DNA from: Candidatus Kuenenia stuttgartensis
Lineage (GTDB): Bacteria > Planctomycetota > Phycisphaerae > Phycisphaerales > SM1A02
Assembly (NCBI GenBank): GCA_945870915.1
Contig: CAMBUI010000003.1
Coordinates: forward strand, 1-40,033
Direction of reading: 5' to 3'
DNA length: 40,033 bases
Shown here piece after piece: positions 33,628 to 40,033 of this stretch. Position numbers and translations under genes: made by a program. Positions within the stretch are counted from its first letter, which is position 1; every line of letters begins with the position of its first letter. Below the pieces are notes generated by a model that was not told the origin of the DNA, searched no databases, and worked only from the letters and a program-made list of their open reading frames with translations.

Positions 33628-34749
33628 ATGCGCGCCACCACCGAACCGACCACGCCGATCGAGAAGCAGGACCGCTGCAGCGATCTCTCGCACCGCCCCC
33701 GGGTCCTGCTCGGCAAGATGGGCCTCGACGGCCACGACCGCGGCGTCAAGCTCATCGCGCGCGTGATGCGCGACTCGGGCATCCATGTGATCTACTCCGG
33801 CCTGTGGCAGACGCCGCGCAGCCTTGCGATCAGCGCCCGCGACGAGGACGCCGACTGCATCGCCTGCTCGATGATGTCGAACTCGCACCTGGTGCTGGTC
33901 CCGCGCCTGCTCGAGGAATGCGCCAAGGTCGGCCGGCCGGACATGATCGTGAACGTCGGCGGCATCATCCCGCAGGACGATGTGCAGAAGCTCCTCGACG
34001 CCGGCGTCGCGCGGGTCTACCACACCGGCACCGGCATGACCGAGATCGTGGGCAGCGTGCGCGACAGCGTGCGCGACTACGCGCCCCTGGCGGCGAAGGT
34101 CACGACCCACCCCACCGCGCTGCTCGCGCGCAACATCTCGCTCGCGCACGCGGGCGCGAAGACCGACGCGCCGCGCCGCCGCCCGAGGCAGGTCGTGGGC
34201 ATCACCGGCTCGCCCGGCGCGGGCAAGTCGACGCTCGTTGCCGCGATGGCCAGCGAGGCCGTGCGCCGCGGCGAGCGGATCGCGGTCGTCGCGTTCGACC
34301 CGATGAGTCCGATCACGGGCGGCGCGCTGCTGGGCGACCGCCTGCGCGTCGACTTCAACGCCGTCGACGAGGGGATCTTCTACCGCTCGCTGGCGATCGT
34401 GGGCGAGGACTACCGCACGCTCAACGAGATCATCGAGCTCATCGGCGGCGCGGGCTACGACAAGCTCATCGTCGAGACGGTGGGCGCCGGCCAGAACGAC
34501 GTCGCGATCCGCACCTTCGTCGACCGCACCGCGGTCGTGGTGGTGCCCGGCATGGGCGACTCGGTGCAGATGGACAAGGCTGGCATCCTCGAGATCGCCG
34601 ACCTGTTCGTCGTGAACAAGGCCGACCACGCCGGCGAGTCGAAGCTGGTGCGCGAGCTGCTCGACATCGCGGGCGGACGCCGGATCTTCGAGACGATCGC
34701 GACGCAGGGCAAGGGCATCGTGGAGCTGCTCGAGGGACTGTTCGCCTGA
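33628..34749 (+). CDS. Fusion of a cobalamin-binding domain and a MeaB/IcmF-type GTPase, without mutase domain
   Basis: A 373-residue two-domain protein. Residues 24-155 are the B12-binding domain of acyl-CoA mutases: VLLGKMGLDGHDRGVKLIA holds D34-x-H36-x2-G39, whose His displaces dimethylbenzimidazole from cobalt, with later SMMSNSHL and NVGGIIPQDD. Residues 187-373 are a G3E P-loop GTPase like MeaB: Walker A GSPGAGKS (194-201), DPMSPITGGALLGDR (224-238), ETVGAGQND (283-291) and the base-recognition NKAD (330-333). MeaB loads and protects cobalamin in methylmalonyl-CoA mutase. In IcmF these two domains come in this order and are followed by the mutase barrel; here the chain stops after the GTPase, and no mutase gene is in the window. 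The long N-terminal helical region of free-standing MeaB is missing. The ATG at 33628 was preferred to an in-frame GTG at 33604. Confidence 0.9.
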   Translation: MRATTEPTTPIEKQDRCSDLSHRPRVLLGKMGLDGHDRGVKLIARVMRDSGIHVIYSGLWQTPRSLAISARDEDADCIACSMMSNSHLVLVPRLLEECAKVGRPDMIVNVGGIIPQDDVQKLLDAGVARVYHTGTGMTEIVGSVRDSVRDYAPLAAKVTTHPTALLARNISLAHAGAKTDAPRRRPRQVVGITGSPGAGKSTLVAAMASEAVRRGERIAVVAFDPMSPITGGALLGDRLRVDFNAVDEGIFYRSLAIVGEDYRTLNEIIELIGGAGYDKLIVETVGAGQNDVAIRTFVDRTAVVVVPGMGDSVQMDKAGILEIADLFVVNKADHAGESKLVRELLDIAGGRRIFETIATQGKGIVELLEGLFA

Positions 34750-34861
34750 GTGCGGCCGGGGTCGCGACCGCGCGACCGCTGAACCGCATGCGCCGAAGCC
34801 CTTCGGCACCGAAGCCCTGCAGCACTGAAGCCCGCCACCGCAGCCCGCGACCGCCCGCCCC

Positions 34862-35422
34862 ATGCTCTCGACCCTGTTCAACACCGAGGACACGGGCCTC
34901 TGGTCCGTCACCGCGATCTCGCTGGCCATCGTGCTGGCGCGCCTGATCGACGTCTCGCTGGGCACCTTCCGCACCGTCGCGGTCGTGCAGGGCCGGCGCG
35001 GGCTCGCGTGGATCCTCGGGTTCTTCGAGGTGCTCACCTGGGTGCTGGTGGTGAGCGAGGTGCTCGCGACGGTCAAGGACCACACCTGGTTCGCGATCCC
35101 CTACGCGGTCGGCTTCGCCACCGGCAACTACGTGGGCATCATGGTCGAGGCGCGCCTCGCGCTCGGACGGCAGGTGGTGCGGATCTTCTCGAAGGACGGG
35201 ACGCGGCTGGCGGCGGCGCTGCGCGAGGCGAACTTCGGCGTCACCGAGTTCGACGGGCGCGGCAAGGACGGGCCGGTGACGATGCTCTTCGTCGAGGTCG
35301 AGCGCAAGACCGTCGGCGAGATCGTGCGCCGTGCGCGCGAGGTCGACCCGCGCTGCTACTACACGGTGGGCGATATCCGCGTGGCCTCGACGGCCGCGGG
35401 AATGCCGACGCGGACGAGCTGA
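34862..35422 (+). CDS. UPF0316 (DUF2179-type) membrane protein
   Basis: A 186-residue protein with three predicted transmembrane helices (about 14-35, 44-68 and 76-95) and a soluble C-terminal domain (about 105-170) of the DUF2179 kind: VVRIFSKDGTRLAAALREANFGVTEFDGRGKDGPVTMLFVEV. The N-terminal part, ARLIDVSLGTFRTVAVVQGRRGLAWILGFFEVLTWV, is the UPF0316 signature. The family's function is unknown; the soluble domain resembles small ligand-sensing domains. It follows the fusion gene after 112 bases that contain a degenerate repeat of GAAGCCC-type words, and converges on the GNAT gene with one base between stop codons. Confidence 0.85.
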   Translation: MLSTLFNTEDTGLWSVTAISLAIVLARLIDVSLGTFRTVAVVQGRRGLAWILGFFEVLTWVLVVSEVLATVKDHTWFAIPYAVGFATGNYVGIMVEARLALGRQVVRIFSKDGTRLAAALREANFGVTEFDGRGKDGPVTMLFVEVERKTVGEIVRRAREVDPRCYYTVGDIRVASTAAGMPTRTS

Positions 35423-35423
35423 C

Positions 35424-35951
35424 TCAGAGCTTCCGGGTGGCGAAGTAGGTCACGCCCGCAGGCGCGGTGGCGGCGACGCCGTCGAGCCCGGTGTAGCCGA
35501 GGCGCCGGTAGAGGCGGATCGCTCCGCCGTTCGACGCGGCCACCTCGAGGGTGATCTTGCCGAACCCGTGCTCGCGGCCGAGGTCGGCGAGCACCTCGAG
35601 CATCGCGGTGCCGAGGCCCTTGCCGCGGGCCGCGGGCGCGACGTGCACGTCGTGCACGTTGAACAGCTGCGTGCGGCCGAACGACGAATAGCCCTCGAAC
35701 GCGATCAGCACGCCCTCGGTCTCCTCGCTCTCGGCGCGGGCGGCGAGCAGCACCAGCGTGCCCGCGCGGCGCGCGAGGTCGTCGGCGACGCGGCCGAAGT
35801 GCGCGGCGTCGAGGTGCGGCGAGCCCGACACCGGCTCGGCGGCGAACTCGGCCATCAGGCGCGCGAACGCGGCCCGGTCGTCGGGATCGGCGAAGTCGCA
35901 GATCCAGACATCGTGCTCGCCCGCCTGCGGCTGCGCGGTGGGATCACTCAT
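35424..35951 (-). CDS. GNAT-family N-acetyltransferase
   Basis: A 175-residue acetyl-CoA-dependent acyltransferase. The acetyl-CoA loop is ARGKGLGTAML (108-118) after VHDVHVAPA, and the closing region is SNGGAIRLYRRLGY (140-153). The N-terminal half, FARLMAEFAAEPVSGSPHLDAAHFGRVADDL, resembles small-molecule (diamine or amino acid type) acetyltransferases; the substrate is unknown. Its ATG overlaps the end of prpD: the shared string ATGAGTGA holds this start and the prpD stop, so translation is probably coupled. Confidence 0.85.
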   Translation of the reverse strand: MSDPTAQPQAGEHDVWICDFADPDDRAAFARLMAEFAAEPVSGSPHLDAAHFGRVADDLARRAGTLVLLAARAESEETEGVLIAFEGYSSFGRTQLFNVHDVHVAPAARGKGLGTAMLEVLADLGREHGFGKITLEVAASNGGAIRLYRRLGYTGLDGVAATAPAGVTYFATRKL

Positions 35952-37518
35952 ACTTGCCGCGATTCGCGATCTGGAAGTCGTGGAGCGACGCCAGCTCGGC
36001 CGCCGAGAGCGACGCGATGCGGTTGAACCGGTCGATGATCGGCTGGGCGTTGTCCGAGGCGAGCTTGCCGAGGTTCTCCGCCTTCTTGGCGAGGATGCCC
36101 TTGAGGTCGGCGGTCGTGTTGCGCGCGTGGCCGGCGGGGTACATCACGAGGCCGGAGTCGTACTTCCTGCCGTCGGCCATCTCGATGACGAGCGACGTCG
36201 GGATGCCGTCCGGATAGCGGCGGTCGTACTCGGGGCCGCCGTGGGTGAAGGAGAACTTCTCCATCAGCGCGCGGGTCTTCTTGTTGGAGATGGCGTCGGG
36301 CGCGTAGTCGTGCGGCACGAGCATCAGGTACTTCCAGTAGCAGTTGTCGCAGTGGCCGAGCTTGGTCGACTTGGTCGACTCGGCCATTTCAATGGCCTTC
36401 CGCAGCAGGGTGCCGACGATGTAGACCATCGAGTGGTCGGCCGACTGGCGCGTCTTCGGGTCGCGCTTGGCGGGGTCGCCGATGATGCCGAAGGCGGGCT
36501 CGTAGGCCACGATGTTGATGGACTTGATCTGGTCCGACTGCTCGAGAATCTGCGGATTCTCGCGGAGGAGCGTGAGCACGCCCTGCAGCGCGCCCGCCGA
36601 CTGGTGCTCGTACAGGCCGAGCTTGAAGTGCATGCCCATCACGGCGAAGTCGCTGCCCGAGTGCGAGAGGACGAGGTCGAACGGGCTGTCGCCGCCGGTC
36701 TTCTCGAACTGGCGGAACATGCTCTCGGGATTGCGGAAGATGTCGCGCGGGCCCATGAATCCGCGCATCGAGCGCATCATCGAGAGGACGGCGACCTCGG
36801 TCGAGATCGCGGCCGACGCGCCCTTCGAGTCGCTGAGCTGCTTGCCCGCGCGGATCGCGCGCCACGGGATGTAGTGGGCGACGGTCATGCCGATCGCGCT
36901 CTCGATCTGCTCGGCGGTCGCGCCCATCATCGCGCCGTAGGTCGCGGCGCTGGCGATCGCGCCGTGCACGACATGGTCGATCTTGTAGGTCTTGAGCGAG
37001 AAGACCTCGGCCAGGCGGCCGCGGATCTCGTCGATGCAGACCATGCCGCGCAGCGCATACGCGCCGTCACGGCCCTGCTGCTGCGCCGCGGCGACGGCGA
37101 CCGGGTAGAAGTCGTTGTGGCCGAACTCGCCGGCGGTGTGGCCGAGCGTCGGGTTGAAGCCGAAGTTGGTGCCGTTCGAGTCCCACTCGCGCACGGCGTT
37201 CGAGTTGGCGACGATCGCCTTTTCGGCCGCGACCTTCAGGTTCGAGCCGAAGACGGTGGCGCCCTTCGCAGCGGGATACTCGGCGGCCTCCGCGCGCAGG
37301 ATGACCGGCGCGTTGGTGTTGAGCGCGATCGCGCTGATGCCGCACAGCACCGCGTCGGTGTGGAACATCGTGGTGCGCTCGAGCACCGACGCGTCGGGGT
37401 TGCCGATCTTGCCCGACATGAAGTCGATGGCGAACTGGCCGATGCCGAGCGCCTGGTTCGTGTTGCGGGGAAGGACGGTCTGGTTCTTGAGCGCTGCTGC
37501 GTCGGTCGGGATGGCCAT
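35944..37518 (-). CDS. prpD: MmgE/PrpD family 2-methylcitrate dehydratase
   Basis: Dehydrates 2-methylcitrate in the methylcitrate cycle that turns propionyl-CoA into pyruvate and succinate. The 524-residue product is somewhat longer than E. coli PrpD (483). It has the family's first helical domain with VREWDSNGTNFGFN...GHNDFYPVAVAAAQ, and PWRAIRAGKQLSDSKGASAAISTEVAVLSMMRSMRGF, then the second domain SINIVAYEPAFGIIG...HSMVYIVGTLLRKAIE and FSFTHGGPEYDRRYPDGIP. The family also includes cis-aconitate decarboxylase relatives, so the exact substrate is not certain. No prpB or prpC is present. The start at 37518 has GAGAGG 9 bases upstream. Confidence 0.85.
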   Translation of the reverse strand: MAIPTDAAALKNQTVLPRNTNQALGIGQFAIDFMSGKIGNPDASVLERTTMFHTDAVLCGISAIALNTNAPVILRAEAAEYPAAKGATVFGSNLKVAAEKAIVANSNAVREWDSNGTNFGFNPTLGHTAGEFGHNDFYPVAVAAAQQQGRDGAYALRGMVCIDEIRGRLAEVFSLKTYKIDHVVHGAIASAATYGAMMGATAEQIESAIGMTVAHYIPWRAIRAGKQLSDSKGASAAISTEVAVLSMMRSMRGFMGPRDIFRNPESMFRQFEKTGGDSPFDLVLSHSGSDFAVMGMHFKLGLYEHQSAGALQGVLTLLRENPQILEQSDQIKSINIVAYEPAFGIIGDPAKRDPKTRQSADHSMVYIVGTLLRKAIEMAESTKSTKLGHCDNCYWKYLMLVPHDYAPDAISNKKTRALMEKFSFTHGGPEYDRRYPDGIPTSLVIEMADGRKYDSGLVMYPAGHARNTTADLKGILAKKAENLGKLASDNAQPIIDRFNRIASLSAAELASLHDFQIANRGKYE

Positions 37519-37619
37519 CGGTGTCGCCTCTCGGTGTCGCTTCGTGGATTCGCGTCGTGGTGCCGCTTCGTTGTGTCGCCTTTGGGATTCGCGCCCGAAA
37601 GCGGCCGCGAAGGGCGGAG

Positions 37620-37625
37620 ATGGTA
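37620..37625 (-). promoter_or_regulatory. Candidate -10 element of prpD
   Basis: TACCAT on the minus strand, followed by CTCCGCCC, lies about 100 bases before the prpD start. The leader between contains degenerate direct repeats of GGTGTCGC- and GATTCGCG-type words (37520-37595). Confidence 0.3.
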
Positions 37626-37685
37626 GCAGAGGCCGCGGCGCGAAACTCCCGCGAAATGCAGTGTCGGGACGCATGCCCCGCGCGG

Positions 37686-38453
37686 TCACGGCAGCTGCCG
37701 GCGGCAGACCTCCGCGACCGCACCGACCTGGGCGAAGCCGATCGCCATCGTGACCGTCCACGCGATCGGGGCGAAGAACCACCCGAGGAACGGGACGAGG
37801 ATCAGCAGGTAGACGCCGATGAGCCCCCACCGCGCGAGCGGCGGCATGACCGCGTGCCAGCCCGAGACGAGCGCCGACGACTCGCGCCGCAGCGAGCCGA
37901 GGACGCCGAGCGTGACGAAGTCGGAGCCGATCGCCAGGAGCGGCGCGAGGAGATAGGCGGCGACATACATCCCGTCGAACGCGCCGCTGCGCGTCGACGC
38001 GAGCAGCGCATCGACGGCGAGCAGCGCCACCACCATCGCGAACGCCGCGATGCGCGCCACCATCGCGACGCGCAGCGTGCGCACCCGTGCCGGTCCGAGC
38101 TCAGGCATCGCCATCCGCCACACGGCGACGGCCTGCGTGACGATCTGCAGCGGCATGAGGATGAGGAATGCCACGATCGTCGCGATCCAACCGCCATCGC
38201 CGCCGACGGACAGAAGGGAGCCCGTCACCAGCAGTACGAACAGCGCCGGCACCGCGAGCAGCAGCAGGCACGGGATCCACGCCAGCCGCGACATCCGCGC
38301 CAGCCGGTGCAGGCAGTCTGCGGTCCACCAGCTCAGACCGGGCGCGTCGATGACCCACCCGCACTCGGGACAGGTCTCGCCGACGGCGCGGCCACGCAGG
38401 TCGTATCCACACCGGCATGGAAACAGCCGGTGAACAGGCATGCTCTCGTTCAC
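37686..38453 (-). CDS. Zinc-ribbon membrane protein, paralog 1
   Basis: A 255-residue protein of unknown function. An N-terminal zinc-ribbon-like knuckle, FPCRCGYDLRG...ETCPECG, has cysteines at 13, 15, 28 and 31; the first pair is C-x-C instead of the C-x2-C seen in its neighbours. About five transmembrane helices follow: about 57-80, 87-110, 124-150, 160-185 and 210-245. The GTG start at 38453 overlaps the stop codon of the preceding gene in the string GTGA, which supports it over the ATG four codons later. It is the last of three similar genes. The architecture is one I associate with planctomycetes; its role is unknown. Confidence 0.78.
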   Translation of the reverse strand: MNESMPVHRLFPCRCGYDLRGRAVGETCPECGWVIDAPGLSWWTADCLHRLARMSRLAWIPCLLLLAVPALFVLLVTGSLLSVGGDGGWIATIVAFLILMPLQIVTQAVAVWRMAMPELGPARVRTLRVAMVARIAAFAMVVALLAVDALLASTRSGAFDGMYVAAYLLAPLLAIGSDFVTLGVLGSLRRESSALVSGWHAVMPPLARWGLIGVYLLILVPFLGWFFAPIAWTVTMAIGFAQVGAVAEVCRRQLP

Positions 38454-39178
38454 GGCGCCGCCCTCCGATGCGACTCGTCGCGCGGTGTCAACTCGGCCTT
38501 GATCCGCCGGAGTGCAACCGCGCACGCGATCGCACCGATCGCGCCCGACCGCAGGACCCAGGTCGTGATGCCCGACGGGTCGACCGTGAGCGGCATGCGC
38601 GCGACCACCATCCCGTAGCCGGCCGCCGCAACGGCGATGTAGGCGGGAGCCTTGCTTGCCGGCGACAGCCCGCCGCTCGGCGCGATCCGCGCGACCGCGA
38701 TCGCAAGCAGCAGGTCGCCCGCCAACTGCACCGGCAGCTCCGCAACGAGGCTGTACGGGACGATCGAGGTCAACTCGAACGCCAGCAGCGCGCATCCCCA
38801 CACGGCCCTTCCCGCCATCACGATCCAGAGCGCCCGATGCCACGGCGAATCCCTCGGCAGCATGCGTGCGACCAGCACGCACAGGTAGGCGCCGAGCAGG
38901 ATGGCGAGCCCGTGCGCAACGTGAAGCGCACCATCGAGCGCCGCGTTGACCGAGGGCTGCGGATCCAGCAGCTGTCCCAGAATCGCGACCGCCAGCGGAA
39001 CCGCCAGCAGCGCAGCCACCGCGACAGCGAGCCGCGCCGCTGGACGCGCGTTCAGGGCACCACCGTCGGCGAGCCCGCCGGTGAGTGCGATCGTGATCGA
39101 TTGCGCTCCGCACTCCGGGCAGCGTGCTCCCTTCGCGCTTCCGCCGAGGTCGTAGCCGCACTCGATGCAGCGGTTCAT
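38450..39178 (-). CDS. Zinc-ribbon membrane protein, paralog 2
   Basis: A 242-residue protein with a zinc-ribbon-like start, MNRCIECGYDLGG...ARCPECG (cysteines 4, 7, 20, 23), and about five to six hydrophobic helices (about 48-70, 84-105, 113-133, 145-167, 177-195 and 210-225). The ATG at 39178 shares the string ATGA with the stop codon of the upstream gene, and its own stop overlaps the next start, so the three are translated in series. Function unknown. Such ribbons usually hold structural zinc; a regulatory or adaptor role in the cytoplasm is a guess. Confidence 0.78.
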   Translation of the reverse strand: MNRCIECGYDLGGSAKGARCPECGAQSITIALTGGLADGGALNARPAARLAVAVAALLAVPLAVAILGQLLDPQPSVNAALDGALHVAHGLAILLGAYLCVLVARMLPRDSPWHRALWIVMAGRAVWGCALLAFELTSIVPYSLVAELPVQLAGDLLLAIAVARIAPSGGLSPASKAPAYIAVAAAGYGMVVARMPLTVDPSGITTWVLRSGAIGAIACAVALRRIKAELTPRDESHRRAAP

Positions 39179-40029
39179 GCCCGCTCCAGCGCGCGCAGGC
39201 GCCGCGCGAGCGCGAGCAGTTCCGCCGACGTCCATCCGAGGAAGACCGCCGAGGAGAGAAAGGCGCCGTAGGGTGGCCTCGGCGACATGAGGACGCTCCG
39301 CGACCACAGGATGGCGGCGATGGCGCCCAGCGCGCACATCACGATCCATCGGGCACGCGGGATCGGCGCCACGCGGGTTCCGCGCGCGACATGCTCGATC
39401 GACCACGCGAACACCGCGTCGCTGAAGGCGATCACGGCGATGCAGACCTCCACGAAGCGCGTCGAGCCCGATCGCCCGACAAGGGGGAACCCGATCGCGA
39501 GCAACGCCAGCATGGCGAGCATCCGCACCGCGGCCGCGGATGCACCGATGGTGCGTCGCCGCGCGTCGGCCGGATGGCGCGCCATCGCGAACATCCCGAG
39601 TGGGAGTGTGACCTGCGAGACGACGAGGCCCACGACCACGGTCGCCGTCCCACGCGTGGATATGAGAAGAAGCACCGTCACCAGCGCGAACGACGCCGCG
39701 CCGCACGCCATCACCCACGCTCCGGCCGCGAAGCGCCGACGCCCGGACGCCGTCGACCACGCGCCGCGGAAACGCGCCGGCTCGACGGCAAACCCGCACT
39801 CGGGGCAGTTGTCGCCGACCGTGCTGCCCGCGAGGTGGTAGTCGCAGCGCTCGCAGCGCGCGGGAATCCCACCGGCTTCCGACCCCCGCGGCCGCGGCTT
39901 GAGGCGCGTGCCCTCCGGCAGCAGCTCCGCGACCTCGACCTCCGCGCGCGACGGCAGCGACGGAATCGCGCCCTCGCGCATCGCGGCCAGCGCGCCGGCT
40001 GCATTGCCGCGGGCGAGCGCACGCGGCAT
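39175..40029 (-). CDS. Zinc-ribbon membrane protein, paralog 3, possibly cut by the window edge
   Basis: An open frame of 284 codons reaching to within 4 bases of the window end. The zinc-ribbon-like knuckle, ARCERCDYHLAGS...NCPECG, has cysteines at 59, 62, 75 and 78, and about five transmembrane helices follow. The 58 residues before the ribbon are absent from the two neighbours. They may be a true extension, a start chosen too early, or part of a longer protein beginning outside the window. An ATG at 39981 would give a shorter form. It is the first of the three overlapping genes in the direction of transcription. Confidence 0.65.
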   Translation of the reverse strand: MPRALARGNAAGALAAMREGAIPSLPSRAEVEVAELLPEGTRLKPRPRGSEAGGIPARCERCDYHLAGSTVGDNCPECGFAVEPARFRGAWSTASGRRRFAAGAWVMACGAASFALVTVLLLISTRGTATVVVGLVVSQVTLPLGMFAMARHPADARRRTIGASAAAVRMLAMLALLAIGFPLVGRSGSTRFVEVCIAVIAFSDAVFAWSIEHVARGTRVAPIPRARWIVMCALGAIAAILWSRSVLMSPRPPYGAFLSSAVFLGWTSAELLALARRLRALERA

Positions 40030-40033
40030 GTCG

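Overview
The window is very GC-rich DNA from a bacterium that is most likely a planctomycete of the Phycisphaerae/Phycisphaerales type. The evidence is the pair of secreted proteins ending in dockerin-like D-x-D-G-D-G-x-V repeats at 7344-11474, Cys-rich modules in one of them, and three tandem membrane proteins with an N-terminal 'C-GYDL...CPECG' zinc ribbon at 37686-40029. This is inference from protein character; no rRNA or other marker gene is present. I see no tRNA, rRNA, CRISPR array, prophage or insertion sequence. Most genes are housekeeping.

Layout. 191-2669 (minus) is a minimal iscS-iscU-iscA operon for Fe-S cluster assembly, closed by a good terminator, with five tandem hairpins between iscS and iscU. 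2835-7217 (plus) carries panC, an exported two-domain thioredoxin-fold protein, a methyltransferase and a polyprenyl diphosphate synthase. 7344-11474 (minus) holds two secreted proteins with dockerin-like ends, one an M14 zinc carboxypeptidase. 11648-19785 carries a ChaN-like lipoprotein, a STAS protein, a SixA-like phosphatase (minus), hutI, map, a prolyl oligopeptidase with a clear terminator, and a SthA-like transhydrogenase. 19915-22194 (minus) is a UvrD/PcrA helicase. After an 0.8-kb gene-free, hairpin-rich stretch come dcd and the B12-dependent ribonucleotide reductase nrdJ, two genes of dNTP supply. A second 0.7-kb gene-free, structured stretch ends in a strong terminator. 28462-33458 holds a DUF1684 lipoprotein, an FAD monooxygenase, a MalY/PatB-like PLP enzyme, a Dabb-domain lipoprotein and an unknown membrane protein. 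33628-37518 contains a stand-alone fusion of a cobalamin-binding domain with a MeaB/IcmF-type GTPase, a UPF0316 membrane protein, a GNAT acetyltransferase and PrpD. The fusion and PrpD both point to propionyl-CoA/methylmalonyl-CoA metabolism. The window ends in three overlapping zinc-ribbon membrane genes.

Three things stand out beyond the gene list. First, short tandem arrays, each with its own motif, sit at many gene junctions and inside several genes. Arrays inside reading frames have periods of 12 or 15 bp; most junction arrays have 11, 13, 14, 15, 24 or 39 bp. Second, several starts are preceded by a TANNNT element, often followed by TCGC, in places so close to the start codon that transcripts would be nearly leaderless. 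Third, the cobalamin-binding/GTPase fusion lacks the mutase catalytic domain to which both halves belong in IcmF.
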